A model generated the notes under the pieces. It was not told the origin of the DNA. It did not search any database and saw nothing but the letters and a program-made list of their open reading frames with translations. This document shows positions 1 to 7,355 of a stretch of DNA of 64,000 nucleotides, piece by piece. The DNA lies in assembly GCF_009749395.1 (NCBI RefSeq), contig NZ_WBIR01000003.1:1-64000 (forward strand). The letters run 5' to 3'. The DNA comes from Agromyces salentinus (GTDB lineage Bacteria > Actinomycetota > Actinomycetes > Actinomycetales > Microbacteriaceae). The position numbers were made by a program, and so were the translations under genes. The first letter of the stretch is position 1. Each line of letters opens with the position of its first letter.

Positions 1-78
1 GGATCCTTTCAGACCATGCCCCTGACCAATCGCAGCCAGAAACCGCACCGCCGCAGGAGAAGAGAACGACAACACCAC
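1..78 (-). CDS. Possible IS-type transposase, N-terminal fragment (cut by window edge)
   Basis: The minus strand opens with GTG at 78 and stays open for 26 codons to the window edge. A GGAGG motif lies 9 nt upstream of that GTG. The fragment begins VVLSFSSPAAVRFLAAIG and continues QGHGLKGS, which resembles the N-terminus of IS30-like transposases of actinobacteria as I remember them. No catalytic residues are inside the window, so the family is a guess. Base composition here is lower in G+C than in the neighbouring genes, which fits foreign DNA. It could equally be the start of an ordinary gene. Confidence 0.35.
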   Translation of the reverse strand, partial: MVLSFSSPAAVRFLAAIGQGHGLKGS

Positions 79-100
79 GAGCAACAACCTCCAAGAAGGG

Positions 101-145
101 GTGTTGCATCGATCAATAGAATCCGGGGTACGCCTACTGCAACAC
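101..145. repeat. Inverted repeat near the left-edge fragment
   Basis: GTGTTGCA at 101-108 is matched by its exact reverse complement at 138-145. The word CGATCAAT appears both just inside and just outside this pair. It could be an insertion-sequence end or a small hairpin. The rest of 79-223 contains nothing I recognise as a gene. Confidence 0.35.
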
Positions 146-223
146 GGATCGAATCCCGATCAATGGTCCAATTGGACACATCGATGACAGACCCAGTGGG
201 AACTGGACATCTACCGCGGGAAC

Positions 224-1255
224 CTACACACCCGCGCCCGTGCCCGCCGCGGTGTCCACTTCGATGCCGCCGAGCCCGAGGGACGCGATGCGGCTCGTTC
301 GGGCCGCCGCTGTGAAGCCCACGATGGCGTCGGCCACGGCGCCGGCGACGATGCCGCCGACGAGGAGGATCGGCAGCACCTGCTGCGCATCGGCGTCGAG
401 GTTCGCCTCGAAGAGCTCGACGAAGCCGGGCGCGAACAGCTGTCCGGTGACGATCAGCCAGGTGGACGGCACCGCCCAGGCGAGGGCGAGCACGAGGTTC
501 GCCGAGGCGATCGGCCAGGTCGGTCCGGAGCGGAACAGCCAGACGGCCATCGCCGCTTCGAGTGCCGTGAGCACGAGGAAGTACGGCAGCCAGAAGGACC
601 AGAGCGCCGGATCCAGCACGGGCAGCACCCCGTCGGTCTCGCCCCAGCTGTCCGGGCCGAACTGCTGCCACACCAGCAGCCCGACGAGGACGGCGAGCCA
701 GGAGAGCTTCGCGATCAGGCCGGCGCGGCGGTCGGTTCTGCTCGCCACCGGTGCGGCGGGGAGGAACGCCGGCGTCCAGGGGACCGAGTCGGCCTCGGGG
801 CTCGTCGGCACACGGTCGATCGCCGCGAAGATCGCGGTCGTGAAGAACGCGATGTAGATGGCGCTCGTCAGCAGCACGAACCACGTTCGGCCGATGGTGC
901 CGGCATCGGCCTCGCCCGAGATGAATTGGGCGAGCAGGTAGGCGCCGGTGATCGCGGGCACGGCGCTCCACTCGATGATGACCAGCACGCGCTTCCACGC
1001 TGCGTACCACCTCGGGCCGATGAGCATCGGCGGGCGATCGGCATAGCTCGCGGCGAGCAGCGCGGGGTCACCGAGGGCGGCGAGCGCGTCGAACTCGGCC
1101 GCGTCGGGCGTCGAGTCTCCGGAGGCGATGCGGGCGTCGATGTCATCGCGGATGCGTTCCTCGAGTTCGCGGGCGAACTCGCGACCCTGCCGTCGGGGCA
1201 GGCTCCGGGCGGCCGCGATCACGTAGCGATCGGTGAGGTCCGTCGTCGCGGTCAT
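224..1255 (-). CDS. HAAS-domain multi-pass membrane protein (second gene of the PadR operon)
   Basis: This 343-residue protein starts MTATTDLTDRYVIAAARSLP. Residues 1 to about 80 form a charged HAAS-like cytosolic domain with the pattern ELEERIRDDIDARI followed by LAALGDPALLAASYADRP. Six or so hydrophobic segments follow, including LVIIEWSAVPAITGAYLLAQ and LIAKLSWLAVLVGLLVW. HAAS domains commonly partner PadR regulators, and a PadR gene is the first gene of this operon. The start ATG overlaps the stop of the preceding gene by four bases. It is a paralogue of that gene: domain order and the DPALWSFWLPYFLVL block match DPELWTFWMPYFLVL-like residues there. The substrate or signal is unknown; a role in membrane stress sensing or export is inferred only from family context. 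Confidence 0.8.
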   Translation of the reverse strand: MTATTDLTDRYVIAAARSLPRRQGREFARELEERIRDDIDARIASGDSTPDAAEFDALAALGDPALLAASYADRPPMLIGPRWYAAWKRVLVIIEWSAVPAITGAYLLAQFISGEADAGTIGRTWFVLLTSAIYIAFFTTAIFAAIDRVPTSPEADSVPWTPAFLPAAPVASRTDRRAGLIAKLSWLAVLVGLLVWQQFGPDSWGETDGVLPVLDPALWSFWLPYFLVLTALEAAMAVWLFRSGPTWPIASANLVLALAWAVPSTWLIVTGQLFAPGFVELFEANLDADAQQVLPILLVGGIVAGAVADAIVGFTAAARTSRIASLGLGGIEVDTAAGTGAGV

Positions 1256-2274
1256 CGTGCGCTCCCCTCGAACGAGGTTCCGGATGTCGCAGCGCCCCGC
1301 GCAGGCGACCCGGTGGAGTGACCTCGCCGAGATGCCTTGACGGCGCCGTCGACGACATCCCAGATGGCGGCGGCGATCAGGACCGCGACGAGGATCGCGA
1401 CGATGATCGGCGCCGACTCGCCCCACGGCCACTTCATGACCTCGAGCACCTGCTCGTCGATGAGCTGTCCGGTGAGGAGCAGCCACAGCGCCGGAACGGT
1501 GAACGCGACGTTCAGCACGAGGTTCACGGCCGCGAGCCACCAGTTCCAACCCCAGGCGTAGAGCGCGAAGGCGAAGACGATCTCGGCCGCGATGAGCACC
1601 AGGAAGTACGGCATCCAGAAGGTCCAGAGCTCGGGGGAGAGCAGCGGGACGGACTCCAGGTCGTCGACCCAGGGAACGCCGACGAAGTGCTGCAGGACGA
1701 GCACGACCGCGAAGGCCACGAGGAACACGACCGAGGTGATGAGTTCGGCCAGGCGTGACGCCTTCGCCGGTTCCGGCAGTGCCGGCAGCATGTCGAGCGT
1801 CCAGGCGACGTCGACGCCCCGCTGCCCGCTCTCAGTCGGCGTGCGCTCGAGGATCGCGAAGACCAGCGTCGTCCAGAAGGCCACGTGAACGCCCACCGAG
1901 ATGGCGATGCCGATCACGGCACCGAAGATGCCCCCGATGCTCTCGCCGGCGATGGCCTGCGCGATCGCGACGCCGACGGCCGCGCACGGGACGACGATCG
2001 CGATGAGGAGTTTCAGCAACCGCAGCCAGGTCAGGTAGTACTTGGGCCCGATGAGCTGGAGCGGCCGGTCGATGTACTGCGCCGCGAGGCCGGCCGGATC
2101 GCCGAGCTCGAGGAGGGCCGCACGCTCGGCATCGGGCGGGGCGATGCCGGCCTCGACCTGCGCGTCGACCGCGTCGCCGATGCGCTCGCGGAGTTCGCGA
2201 TCGAGTTCGGCGCGCTGTCGCTCGGGAACCGTGCGGACGGCGCCCCACACGTAGCGGTCGGTCAGGGTGGTCAT
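1252..2274 (-). CDS. HAAS-domain multi-pass membrane protein (first of two paralogues)
   Basis: This 340-residue protein starts MTTLTDRYVWGAVRTVPERQ. The N-terminal 75 residues are helical and charged (ELDRELRERIGDAVDAQVEAG), ending in LLELGDPAGLAAQYIDRP, the typical HAAS-type pattern. The remainder has about six membrane segments with a conserved TFWMPYFLVL block shared with the downstream paralogue. ATG overlaps the padR stop by four bases and the gene's own stop overlaps the next start by four bases, so all three genes are probably translationally coupled. A longer reading in this frame exists upstream, but it runs through padR and has no ribosome site. The function is unknown beyond membership of the PadR-HAAS membrane-protein pair. 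Confidence 0.82.
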   Translation of the reverse strand: MTTLTDRYVWGAVRTVPERQRAELDRELRERIGDAVDAQVEAGIAPPDAERAALLELGDPAGLAAQYIDRPLQLIGPKYYLTWLRLLKLLIAIVVPCAAVGVAIAQAIAGESIGGIFGAVIGIAISVGVHVAFWTTLVFAILERTPTESGQRGVDVAWTLDMLPALPEPAKASRLAELITSVVFLVAFAVVLVLQHFVGVPWVDDLESVPLLSPELWTFWMPYFLVLIAAEIVFAFALYAWGWNWWLAAVNLVLNVAFTVPALWLLLTGQLIDEQVLEVMKWPWGESAPIIVAILVAVLIAAAIWDVVDGAVKASRRGHSTGSPARGAATSGTSFEGSAR

Positions 2275-2612
2275 GATTCGTCTCCTGTGGTGAGTCCTGC
2301 GAGGGCGTCGTCGATGCGTCGCCAGTCGGTCATGAGGGCGATCGCGAGCGCGTCGCCGGTCGGGCTCGTGCGGTAGAACTTGCGGGGCCGTGCCTCGTCG
2401 GTGTTCCACTCGCTCGTGAGCAGCCCCTGCTTCTCGAGTCGCCGAAGCAGCGGGTAGAGGGTGTTCGCGTCGACCAGGATGCCGAGGCCGTTCAGCGACT
2501 CCAGCAGCGCGTAGCCGTAGTCGGGGGTGCGCAGTCGCACCAGGCACGCGAGCACGACGGTACCGCGGCGCAGTTCCTGCAGGTGCGCGACGGTCGTCTC
2601 ATCGAGGTTCAT
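2271..2612 (-). CDS. PadR-family transcriptional repressor
   Basis: This 113-residue winged-helix protein fits the length of the PadR subfamily-2 family. The central segment reads YGYALLESLNGLGILVDANTLYPLLRRLEKQGLL, with the characteristic Y-PLLRRLE-GLL recognition-helix and wing region, followed by RKFYRTSPTGDALA. It opens a three-gene operon with two HAAS-type membrane proteins. The ATG at 2612 has no Shine-Dalgarno sequence. It lies 7 nt after a TATCGT -10 box and directly abuts a perfect palindrome, so the mRNA is probably leaderless and autorepressed. The effector is unknown. Confidence 0.92.
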   Translation of the reverse strand: MNLDETTVAHLQELRRGTVVLACLVRLRTPDYGYALLESLNGLGILVDANTLYPLLRRLEKQGLLTSEWNTDEARPRKFYRTSPTGDALAIALMTDWRRIDDALAGLTTGDES

Positions 2613-2637
2613 GTGTCACACGATACTGTGTGACACA
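2612..2637 (-). promoter_or_regulatory. Probable PadR operator (perfect inverted repeat)
   Basis: The arm TGTGTCACAC at 2612-2621 and its exact reverse complement GTGTGACACA at 2628-2637 flank a 6-bp spacer. The element covers the -10 box and the transcription start of the padR operon, the position expected for an autorepressor. Assignment to PadR is an inference from position. Confidence 0.7.
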
Positions 2638-2648
2638 CACTATTGCAA
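2620..2648 (-). promoter_or_regulatory. padR operon promoter, leaderless
   Basis: Read on the minus strand, TTGCAA (2648-2643) is separated by 17 bp from TATCGT (2625-2620), and 7 nt later comes the ATG at 2612. Spacing and sequence are close to a primary-sigma promoter with transcription starting at or next to the start codon. Confidence 0.7.
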
Positions 2649-2730
2649 AAGAGACTTCATGGTGTGACGGATGCCTCGCTCGGGACGCTCGCCACGGGAC
2701 ATCCGATCGCGCGGTGTGACCGTCGCCGGG

Positions 2731-4173
2731 CTACTCCCCGGCGTGGGCCTCCAGGAACTCGTACACCTCGGCGTCGTCGACGCCGGGGAACGTGCCGGAT
2801 GGCAGGGGGGAGAGCACATGTGCGTGCAGTCTCGCGCTCGGCCACGCCCGGCCCGCCCAGCGCTCGGCGAGCCCCCCGGGCGCCCGCCGGCAGCACGCCT
2901 CGTCTGGGCAGGTCGACACCGCCCGCAGCGTCGTCTCGCGCCCGCGGAACCACTTCGCCTGCGCGAACGGCACGCCCACCGAGATCGAGAACTCCGCGGC
3001 ATCCGTGCGCCCGGTCTGGGTCGCGCACCAGAAGGTGCCCGCCGGGGTGTCGGTGTACTGGTAGTTCTCGGTCGTGCGGTTCGTGTGCTCGAACGCCGTG
3101 CGGGCGCTCCACTTCTTGCACACCCACTGGCCCTCGATGCTGCCGGTCACATCGGTGGGCAGCGGCAGCCCGTCGTTCTCGTAGCCCTTGAGCAGCGCGC
3201 CGTCGCCGGCCACTCGCAGGAAGTGCACGGTCATGTCCAGGTGCGACGTGCCGAGGTTCGTGAAGCGGAGCGCCGCGGCCTCGTGCGTGACCCCGAAGGC
3301 GTCGCGGAAGTCCTCGATCGCCAGCCGCTTCTCCTTCTTCGCCTGCTGCAGGAAGGCGACGGATGCCTCGCGGGGCATCAGGCACGCGGCGGCGAAGTAG
3401 TTGATCTCGAGCCGCTGCCAGAGGAACTCGTCGTAGCTGGCGGGCGGCTGGTGCCCGAGCAGTCGGTGCGCCATGGCCTGCAGCGCCATCGAGCGCAGGC
3501 CGTGCCCGCCCGGGATCGAGGCGGGCGGCAGGTAGATGCGCCCGTTGGCGAGGTCCGTGATCGACCGCGTGGAGTCTGGCAGGTCGTTCACGTAGATGAG
3601 CTGGAACCCGAGGCGCTCGGCCATGACGCTGACCTCGCGGTGCGTGACTGCGCCCGTGCGGTGGCCCGCGGCGCGCACCTGGTCCTCGGCGAGCTGCTCG
3701 ATGTCGGGCAGGTAGTTCGCCTCGGCGCGCATGCGCTCGCGCAGGTCGGTGTTGGCCCGTCGTGCCTCCTCGGGCGTCGCGATGGCCTCGCTCGCGCGCC
3801 GCTGCAACTCGCGGTGCAGGCCGACGATCGCCTCGAGCGCCTCGTCGGAGATGCCCCGCCCCGCACGGATCGGCGGCAGCCCGAGGCTCGCGTACAGGGG
3901 GCTCGACTGCGCCCGACCGAGCTCGAGTTCGAGCGCGGCCCTGGCGCTCGGGGCCTCGGGGGAGAGCAGGTCGCCGAGCCCGATGCCGAACGCGGTCGCC
4001 AGGGCGTCGAGGGTCGAGAGCTTCGGCTCGCGCTTGCCGTTCTCGATGAGCGAGAGCTGCGAACCGGCGAGCCCGACCGCCTCACCGGTCTGGTCGAGCG
4101 TCATGCCGCGCTCGCCGCGGAAATGGCGGATGCGCTGACCGAGGGTCGCGAGATCGGGGGTTCCAGCCTTCAT
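2731..4173 (-). CDS. ramB: RamB-like XRE/ImmA-IrrE regulator of carbon metabolism
   Basis: This 480-residue regulator has an XRE helix-turn-helix at about residues 12-68 ([20 protein letters not shown]). An IrrE/ImmA-like region around residues 170-300 follows, in which the usual zinc HEXXH is degenerate ([10 protein letters not shown]). The C-terminal domain contains cysteines (CPDEACC). This is the architecture of RamB and related short-chain acyl-CoA/acetate regulators, which in Corynebacterium control acetate and gluconeogenic genes. It is divergent from pckG, 138 bp away, which fits regulation of that gene. The ATG at 4173 lies 6 nt downstream of a TAGCCT -10 box and lacks a Shine-Dalgarno site. 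The family call is confident; strict RamB orthology is less certain. Confidence 0.8.
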   Translation of the reverse strand: MKAGTPDLATLGQRIRHFRGERGMTLDQTGEAVGLAGSQLSLIENGKREPKLSTLDALATAFGIGLGDLLSPEAPSARAALELELGRAQSSPLYASLGLPPIRAGRGISDEALEAIVGLHRELQRRASEAIATPEEARRANTDLRERMRAEANYLPDIEQLAEDQVRAAGHRTGAVTHREVSVMAERLGFQLIYVNDLPDSTRSITDLANGRIYLPPASIPGGHGLRSMALQAMAHRLLGHQPPASYDEFLWQRLEINYFAAACLMPREASVAFLQQAKKEKRLAIEDFRDAFGVTHEAAALRFTNLGTSHLDMTVHFLRVAGDGALLKGYENDGLPLPTDVTGSIEGQWVCKKWSARTAFEHTNRTTENYQYTDTPAGTFWCATQTGRTDAAEFSISVGVPFAQAKWFRGRETTLRAVSTCPDEACCRRAPGGLAERWAGRAWPSARLHAHVLSPLPSGTFPGVDDAEVYEFLEAHAGE

Positions 4174-4179
4174 GGCTTA

Positions 4180-4223
4180 AGGCTATCGAAAGATCGCAAA
4201 TTCTTAACCAACGAATTGGTCAA
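4180..4223 (-). promoter_or_regulatory. ramB-like gene promoter and palindrome
   Basis: TAGCCT (4185-4180) ends 6 nt before the ATG at 4173, a leaderless arrangement. Upstream, TTAACCAA and TTGGTCAA around CGAA form a 7-of-8 inverted repeat at 4204-4223, across the -35 region of this gene. The minus-strand AATTTGCGA just inside is reminiscent of RamB sites, but not a clean match. It may serve both ramB and pckG. Confidence 0.5.
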
Positions 4224-4311
4224 CGAGAAGCCGCATTTCAACGCATTCTTGAAAGACGAACCGACTCCGAGGCTCGCGACGTGCGACACCGGACACACAG
4301 AAGGGACGACG

Positions 4312-6228
4312 ATGACCATCTCCGAGTTCGCCGGCACCGAGGCATCCGGCACCGAGGCATCCGCCGCCGCGACGTCCGCCAACGACGCATCAGCGACCCG
4401 CGCCACCGCCACGGCGACCCCCGCGGGCGGCACCACCGACCAGGACCTGCGCGCCTGGGTCGCCGAGATCGCCGCCCTCACCAAGCCCGACGCGATCGTC
4501 TGGTGCGACGGCTCGAAGCACGAGGCCGACCTGCTCACCAAGCAGCTCGTCGCCGACGGACGCCTCATCAAGCTGAACCCCGAATGGCGCCCGAACAGCT
4601 ACCTCGCCCGCACCGACCCGCGCGACGTGGCCCGGGTCGAGGACCGCACCTTCATCTGCTCGACGTACGAGGAGGACGCCGGTCCCACGAACAACTGGCG
4701 CGACCCGAAGGCCATGCGCGGCGAGCTCGAGGACGTGTTCGACGGCTCGATGAAGGGGCGCACGATGTACGTCGTGCCCTTCTCGATGGGCCCGCTCGGC
4801 GGGCCGATCAGCCAGCTCGGCGTCGAGATCACCGACTCGCCCTACGTCGTGCTCTCCATGGGCATCATGACGCGTATGGGCGAGCAGGTGTACCGCCTCA
4901 TCGAGGCCGGCGACCCGTGGGTGCGCACCGTCCACTCCGTCGGGCACCCGCTCGTCGACGGCGTCGGCCACCGCGTCGCCGAGGTCGACTGGCCCTGCAA
5001 CGACACGAAGTACATCGTGCAGTTCCCCGACTCCCGCGAGGTCTGGTCGTACGGCTCGGGTTACGGCGGCAACGCCCTCCTGGCGAAGAAGTGCTTCGCC
5101 CTCCGCATCGCGAGTGTCATGGCCCGCGACGAGGGATGGCTCGCCGAGCACATGCTGCTGATCAAGATCACCTCGCCCGAGGGGCGCGCGTACCACGTCG
5201 CCGCGGCGTTCCCGTCGGCGTGCGGCAAGACGAACCTCGCGATGCTGCAGCCCACGATCCCCGGATGGCGCGTCGAGACCATCGGCGACGACATCGCGTG
5301 GATGCGCCCCGGCGAAGACGGCCGCCTCTACGCCATCAACCCCGAGGCGGGCTTCTTCGGCGTCGCCCCCGGCACCGGCGAGACGACGAACCCGACCGCC
5401 GTGCAGACGCTCTGGGGCAACACGATCTTCACCAACGTGGCGCTCCGCCCTGATGGCGACGTCTGGTGGGAGGGCCTCACCGACACCCCGCCCGCCGAGC
5501 TCATCGACTGGGAGGGCAAGCCGTGGACCCCGGCGTCGGGCCGCCCGGCCGCGCACCCGAACTCGCGCTTCACGGTCGCCGCCGACCAGTGCCCGCAGAT
5601 CTCCGACGACTGGGACGCCCACGACGGCGTGCCGATCGACGCGATCCTCTTCGGCGGGCGACGGGCCACGAACGTCCCGCTCGTCGCCGAGGCGCGCAGC
5701 TGGAAGCACGGCGTGTTTATGGGGGCGACGATCTCGTCCGAGAAGACGGCGGCGGCCGAGGGCAAGGTCGGCGAGCTCCGTCGCGACCCCTTCGCGATGC
5801 TCCCGTTCTGCGGGTACAACATGGCCGACTACTGGAGCCACTGGGTCAAGATGGGCCGCGTGCTCGGCACGAACGCGCCGAAGATCTTCCAGGTCAACTG
5901 GTTCCGCAAGGGCGACGACGGCTCGTTCCTCTGGCCCGGCTTCGGCGAGAACTCGCGCGTGCTCGAGTGGATCGTCGGCCGCATCGAGGGTCGCGCCGAC
6001 GTCGTCGAGACGCCGATCGGCCTGCTCCCGGCATCCGGGTCGCTCGACCTCGACGGCCTCGAGATCACGGATGCCGCGCTCGAGCAGCTCTTCGAGGTCG
6101 ACCGCGACTCGTGGCTGGCCGAATGCGACCTCACCGAGGAGTACTTCGCGCAGTTCGGCGACCGGGTCCCGGCCGCGCTCCGCGCGGAGCTCGCAAGCCT
6201 GCGCTACCACCTGGACCACCAGGCGTAG
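4312..6228 (+). CDS. pckG: Phosphoenolpyruvate carboxykinase (GTP)
   Basis: The enzyme converts oxaloacetate and GTP to phosphoenolpyruvate, CO2 and GDP, the entry step of gluconeogenesis, in the cytosol. At 638 residues it is slightly longer than the usual 600-620. The kinase-1a loop [13 protein letters not shown] places the reactive Cys near residue 304 and the P-loop Lys near 306. The kinase-2 motif GDDIAWM and the late motif [18 protein letters not shown] are present. The first about 45 residues are an Ala/Ser/Thr-rich extension with a duplicated GTEAS pentapeptide. The ATG at 4312 has an AGAAGGGA ribosome site. Continuing the frame upstream would run into ramB with no support. The divergent RamB-like regulator is a likely controller. 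Confidence 0.96.
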   Translation: MTISEFAGTEASGTEASAAATSANDASATRATATATPAGGTTDQDLRAWVAEIAALTKPDAIVWCDGSKHEADLLTKQLVADGRLIKLNPEWRPNSYLARTDPRDVARVEDRTFICSTYEEDAGPTNNWRDPKAMRGELEDVFDGSMKGRTMYVVPFSMGPLGGPISQLGVEITDSPYVVLSMGIMTRMGEQVYRLIEAGDPWVRTVHSVGHPLVDGVGHRVAEVDWPCNDTKYIVQFPDSREVWSYGSGYGGNALLAKKCFALRIASVMARDEGWLAEHMLLIKITSPEGRAYHVAAAFPSACGKTNLAMLQPTIPGWRVETIGDDIAWMRPGEDGRLYAINPEAGFFGVAPGTGETTNPTAVQTLWGNTIFTNVALRPDGDVWWEGLTDTPPAELIDWEGKPWTPASGRPAAHPNSRFTVAADQCPQISDDWDAHDGVPIDAILFGGRRATNVPLVAEARSWKHGVFMGATISSEKTAAAEGKVGELRRDPFAMLPFCGYNMADYWSHWVKMGRVLGTNAPKIFQVNWFRKGDDGSFLWPGFGENSRVLEWIVGRIEGRADVVETPIGLLPASGSLDLDGLEITDAALEQLFEVDRDSWLAECDLTEEYFAQFGDRVPAALRAELASLRYHLDHQA

Positions 6229-6277
6229 CGCACCGGGGTCGCACGGTGCTCCAAGCGGGCGGCCCCACCACTGGATG

Positions 6278-6317
6278 CCCCGGGCGGGCGCGTACGGGAA
6301 TGCGCGCACGCCCGGGG
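6278..6317. terminator. Bidirectional hairpin terminator
   Basis: Arms at 6278-6292 (CCCCGGGCGGGCGCG) and 6303-6317 pair at 14 of 15 positions around a 10-nt loop. It lies between convergent pckG and the 6341 gene and has no T-run, as is common in high-G+C actinobacteria. Confidence 0.75.
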
Positions 6318-6340
6318 CTCCGCATGTCTCCGCCCCAGGC

Positions 6341-7171
6341 TCAGGCGAGGTGCCCGAGCACCCGCAGCAGGGATGCCGGGGCGAAGCGGTACTCGATCGT
6401 GCCGGTGGCGCCGGGCTCGACGGGGCCGATCCAGGTGCTGGATCCCTCGTGCACGCGCACCCAGCCGTTCTCGAACAGGAGCTCGGTGCCGACGACGAAC
6501 GCCATGGCGGGCGTCTCGCCCTGGCGCACGGCGATCGATCCCTCGACGACCTGCGTCGACGACGCATCCTGGTCGGCGCGGCACTGCACGCCGACGAGGG
6601 GGCGCACGAGCGGGGAGGAGAAGCCGGGCGCCTCGAAGGGGCTGCCCTTCGCGGCATCCGGGACGATGCCGAAGTGCACGGCCGTCGAGACGAGGCTGAG
6701 GTCGGCTTGCCCGTCGAGCACGAGGCGGCTCGACACGCGGAACCGGTAGTAGAGTCGCCCGGCCTCGCGCGCGGTCGGCAACGTGAGCGCACTCGCCCAG
6801 TTGCGCGACCAGCCGAGCGGCTCGCCGTGGCGTGTCGGCGGGTCGTAGAGCGAGGCGCTCACGCGCACGGCGCCGTCGGGTGCGGCGACCGAGCTCTTGA
6901 GTCCCGACGTGCCGCGCTCGGTCTCGGGTGCGACGTCGCGGACCGGGGTGAACGTCGGCAGGCGGCGCGGGTGCCACGTGCGCAGCCACGCCTGGACCTC
7001 GCCGTGCACGCGGTCGAACGACTCGCCGGGGCTCCGACGCCGTCCGCCGTCGTCGGCGGCGTTCGGCAGGTCGTCGATGAGGTCGAGGGGCAGTTGGTCG
7101 AGGTCGGCGGTGGCGCGCACGTCTCGTGCGTCGCGCACGTCGCGCAGGTCGGTCACGGGTGCGATGCTCAT
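6341..7171 (-). CDS. Protein of unknown function, soluble, beta-rich
   Basis: I do not recognise this 276-residue protein. It has no signal peptide or membrane segment. The N-terminal 55 residues are acidic and repetitive, with RDVRDARDVRATADLDQLPL. The rest is predicted beta-rich, with blocks such as RVSASLYDPPTRHGEPLGW and YRFRVSSRLVLDGQADLSLV. The C-terminal half has a WVRVHEGSSTWIGPVEPGATG stretch that looks like a jelly-roll or immunoglobulin-like fold. Codon use is like its neighbours. The ATG at 7171 is preceded by a GAAGGA ribosome site. It stands alone: pckG is convergent and the exporter gene ends 184 bp upstream. Confidence 0.7.
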   Translation of the reverse strand: MSIAPVTDLRDVRDARDVRATADLDQLPLDLIDDLPNAADDGGRRRSPGESFDRVHGEVQAWLRTWHPRRLPTFTPVRDVAPETERGTSGLKSSVAAPDGAVRVSASLYDPPTRHGEPLGWSRNWASALTLPTAREAGRLYYRFRVSSRLVLDGQADLSLVSTAVHFGIVPDAAKGSPFEAPGFSSPLVRPLVGVQCRADQDASSTQVVEGSIAVRQGETPAMAFVVGTELLFENGWVRVHEGSSTWIGPVEPGATGTIEYRFAPASLLRVLGHLA

Positions 7172-7355
7172 GGGGATGGGTCCTTCGGTGCGGGTGGGTT
7201 CTCGGCATCCGGAATCGGACGCAGGACCACACGTTACGAAGGTCGCGCCGGGCTCCCATCCGGGCCGGCACTGAGGTTCGCCCGGGCGTACCCCGAGATG
7301 CGGATGTCGCGGCCGACGTCGATTCGACGGCGTCGGGTGGCGGCATCCGCCCCCA

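Noticed and set aside
7234-7355. Small minus-strand gene between the exporter and the 6341 gene
   Set aside because: No ribosome site or leaderless -10 box, and its composition is that of non-coding G+C-rich DNA.
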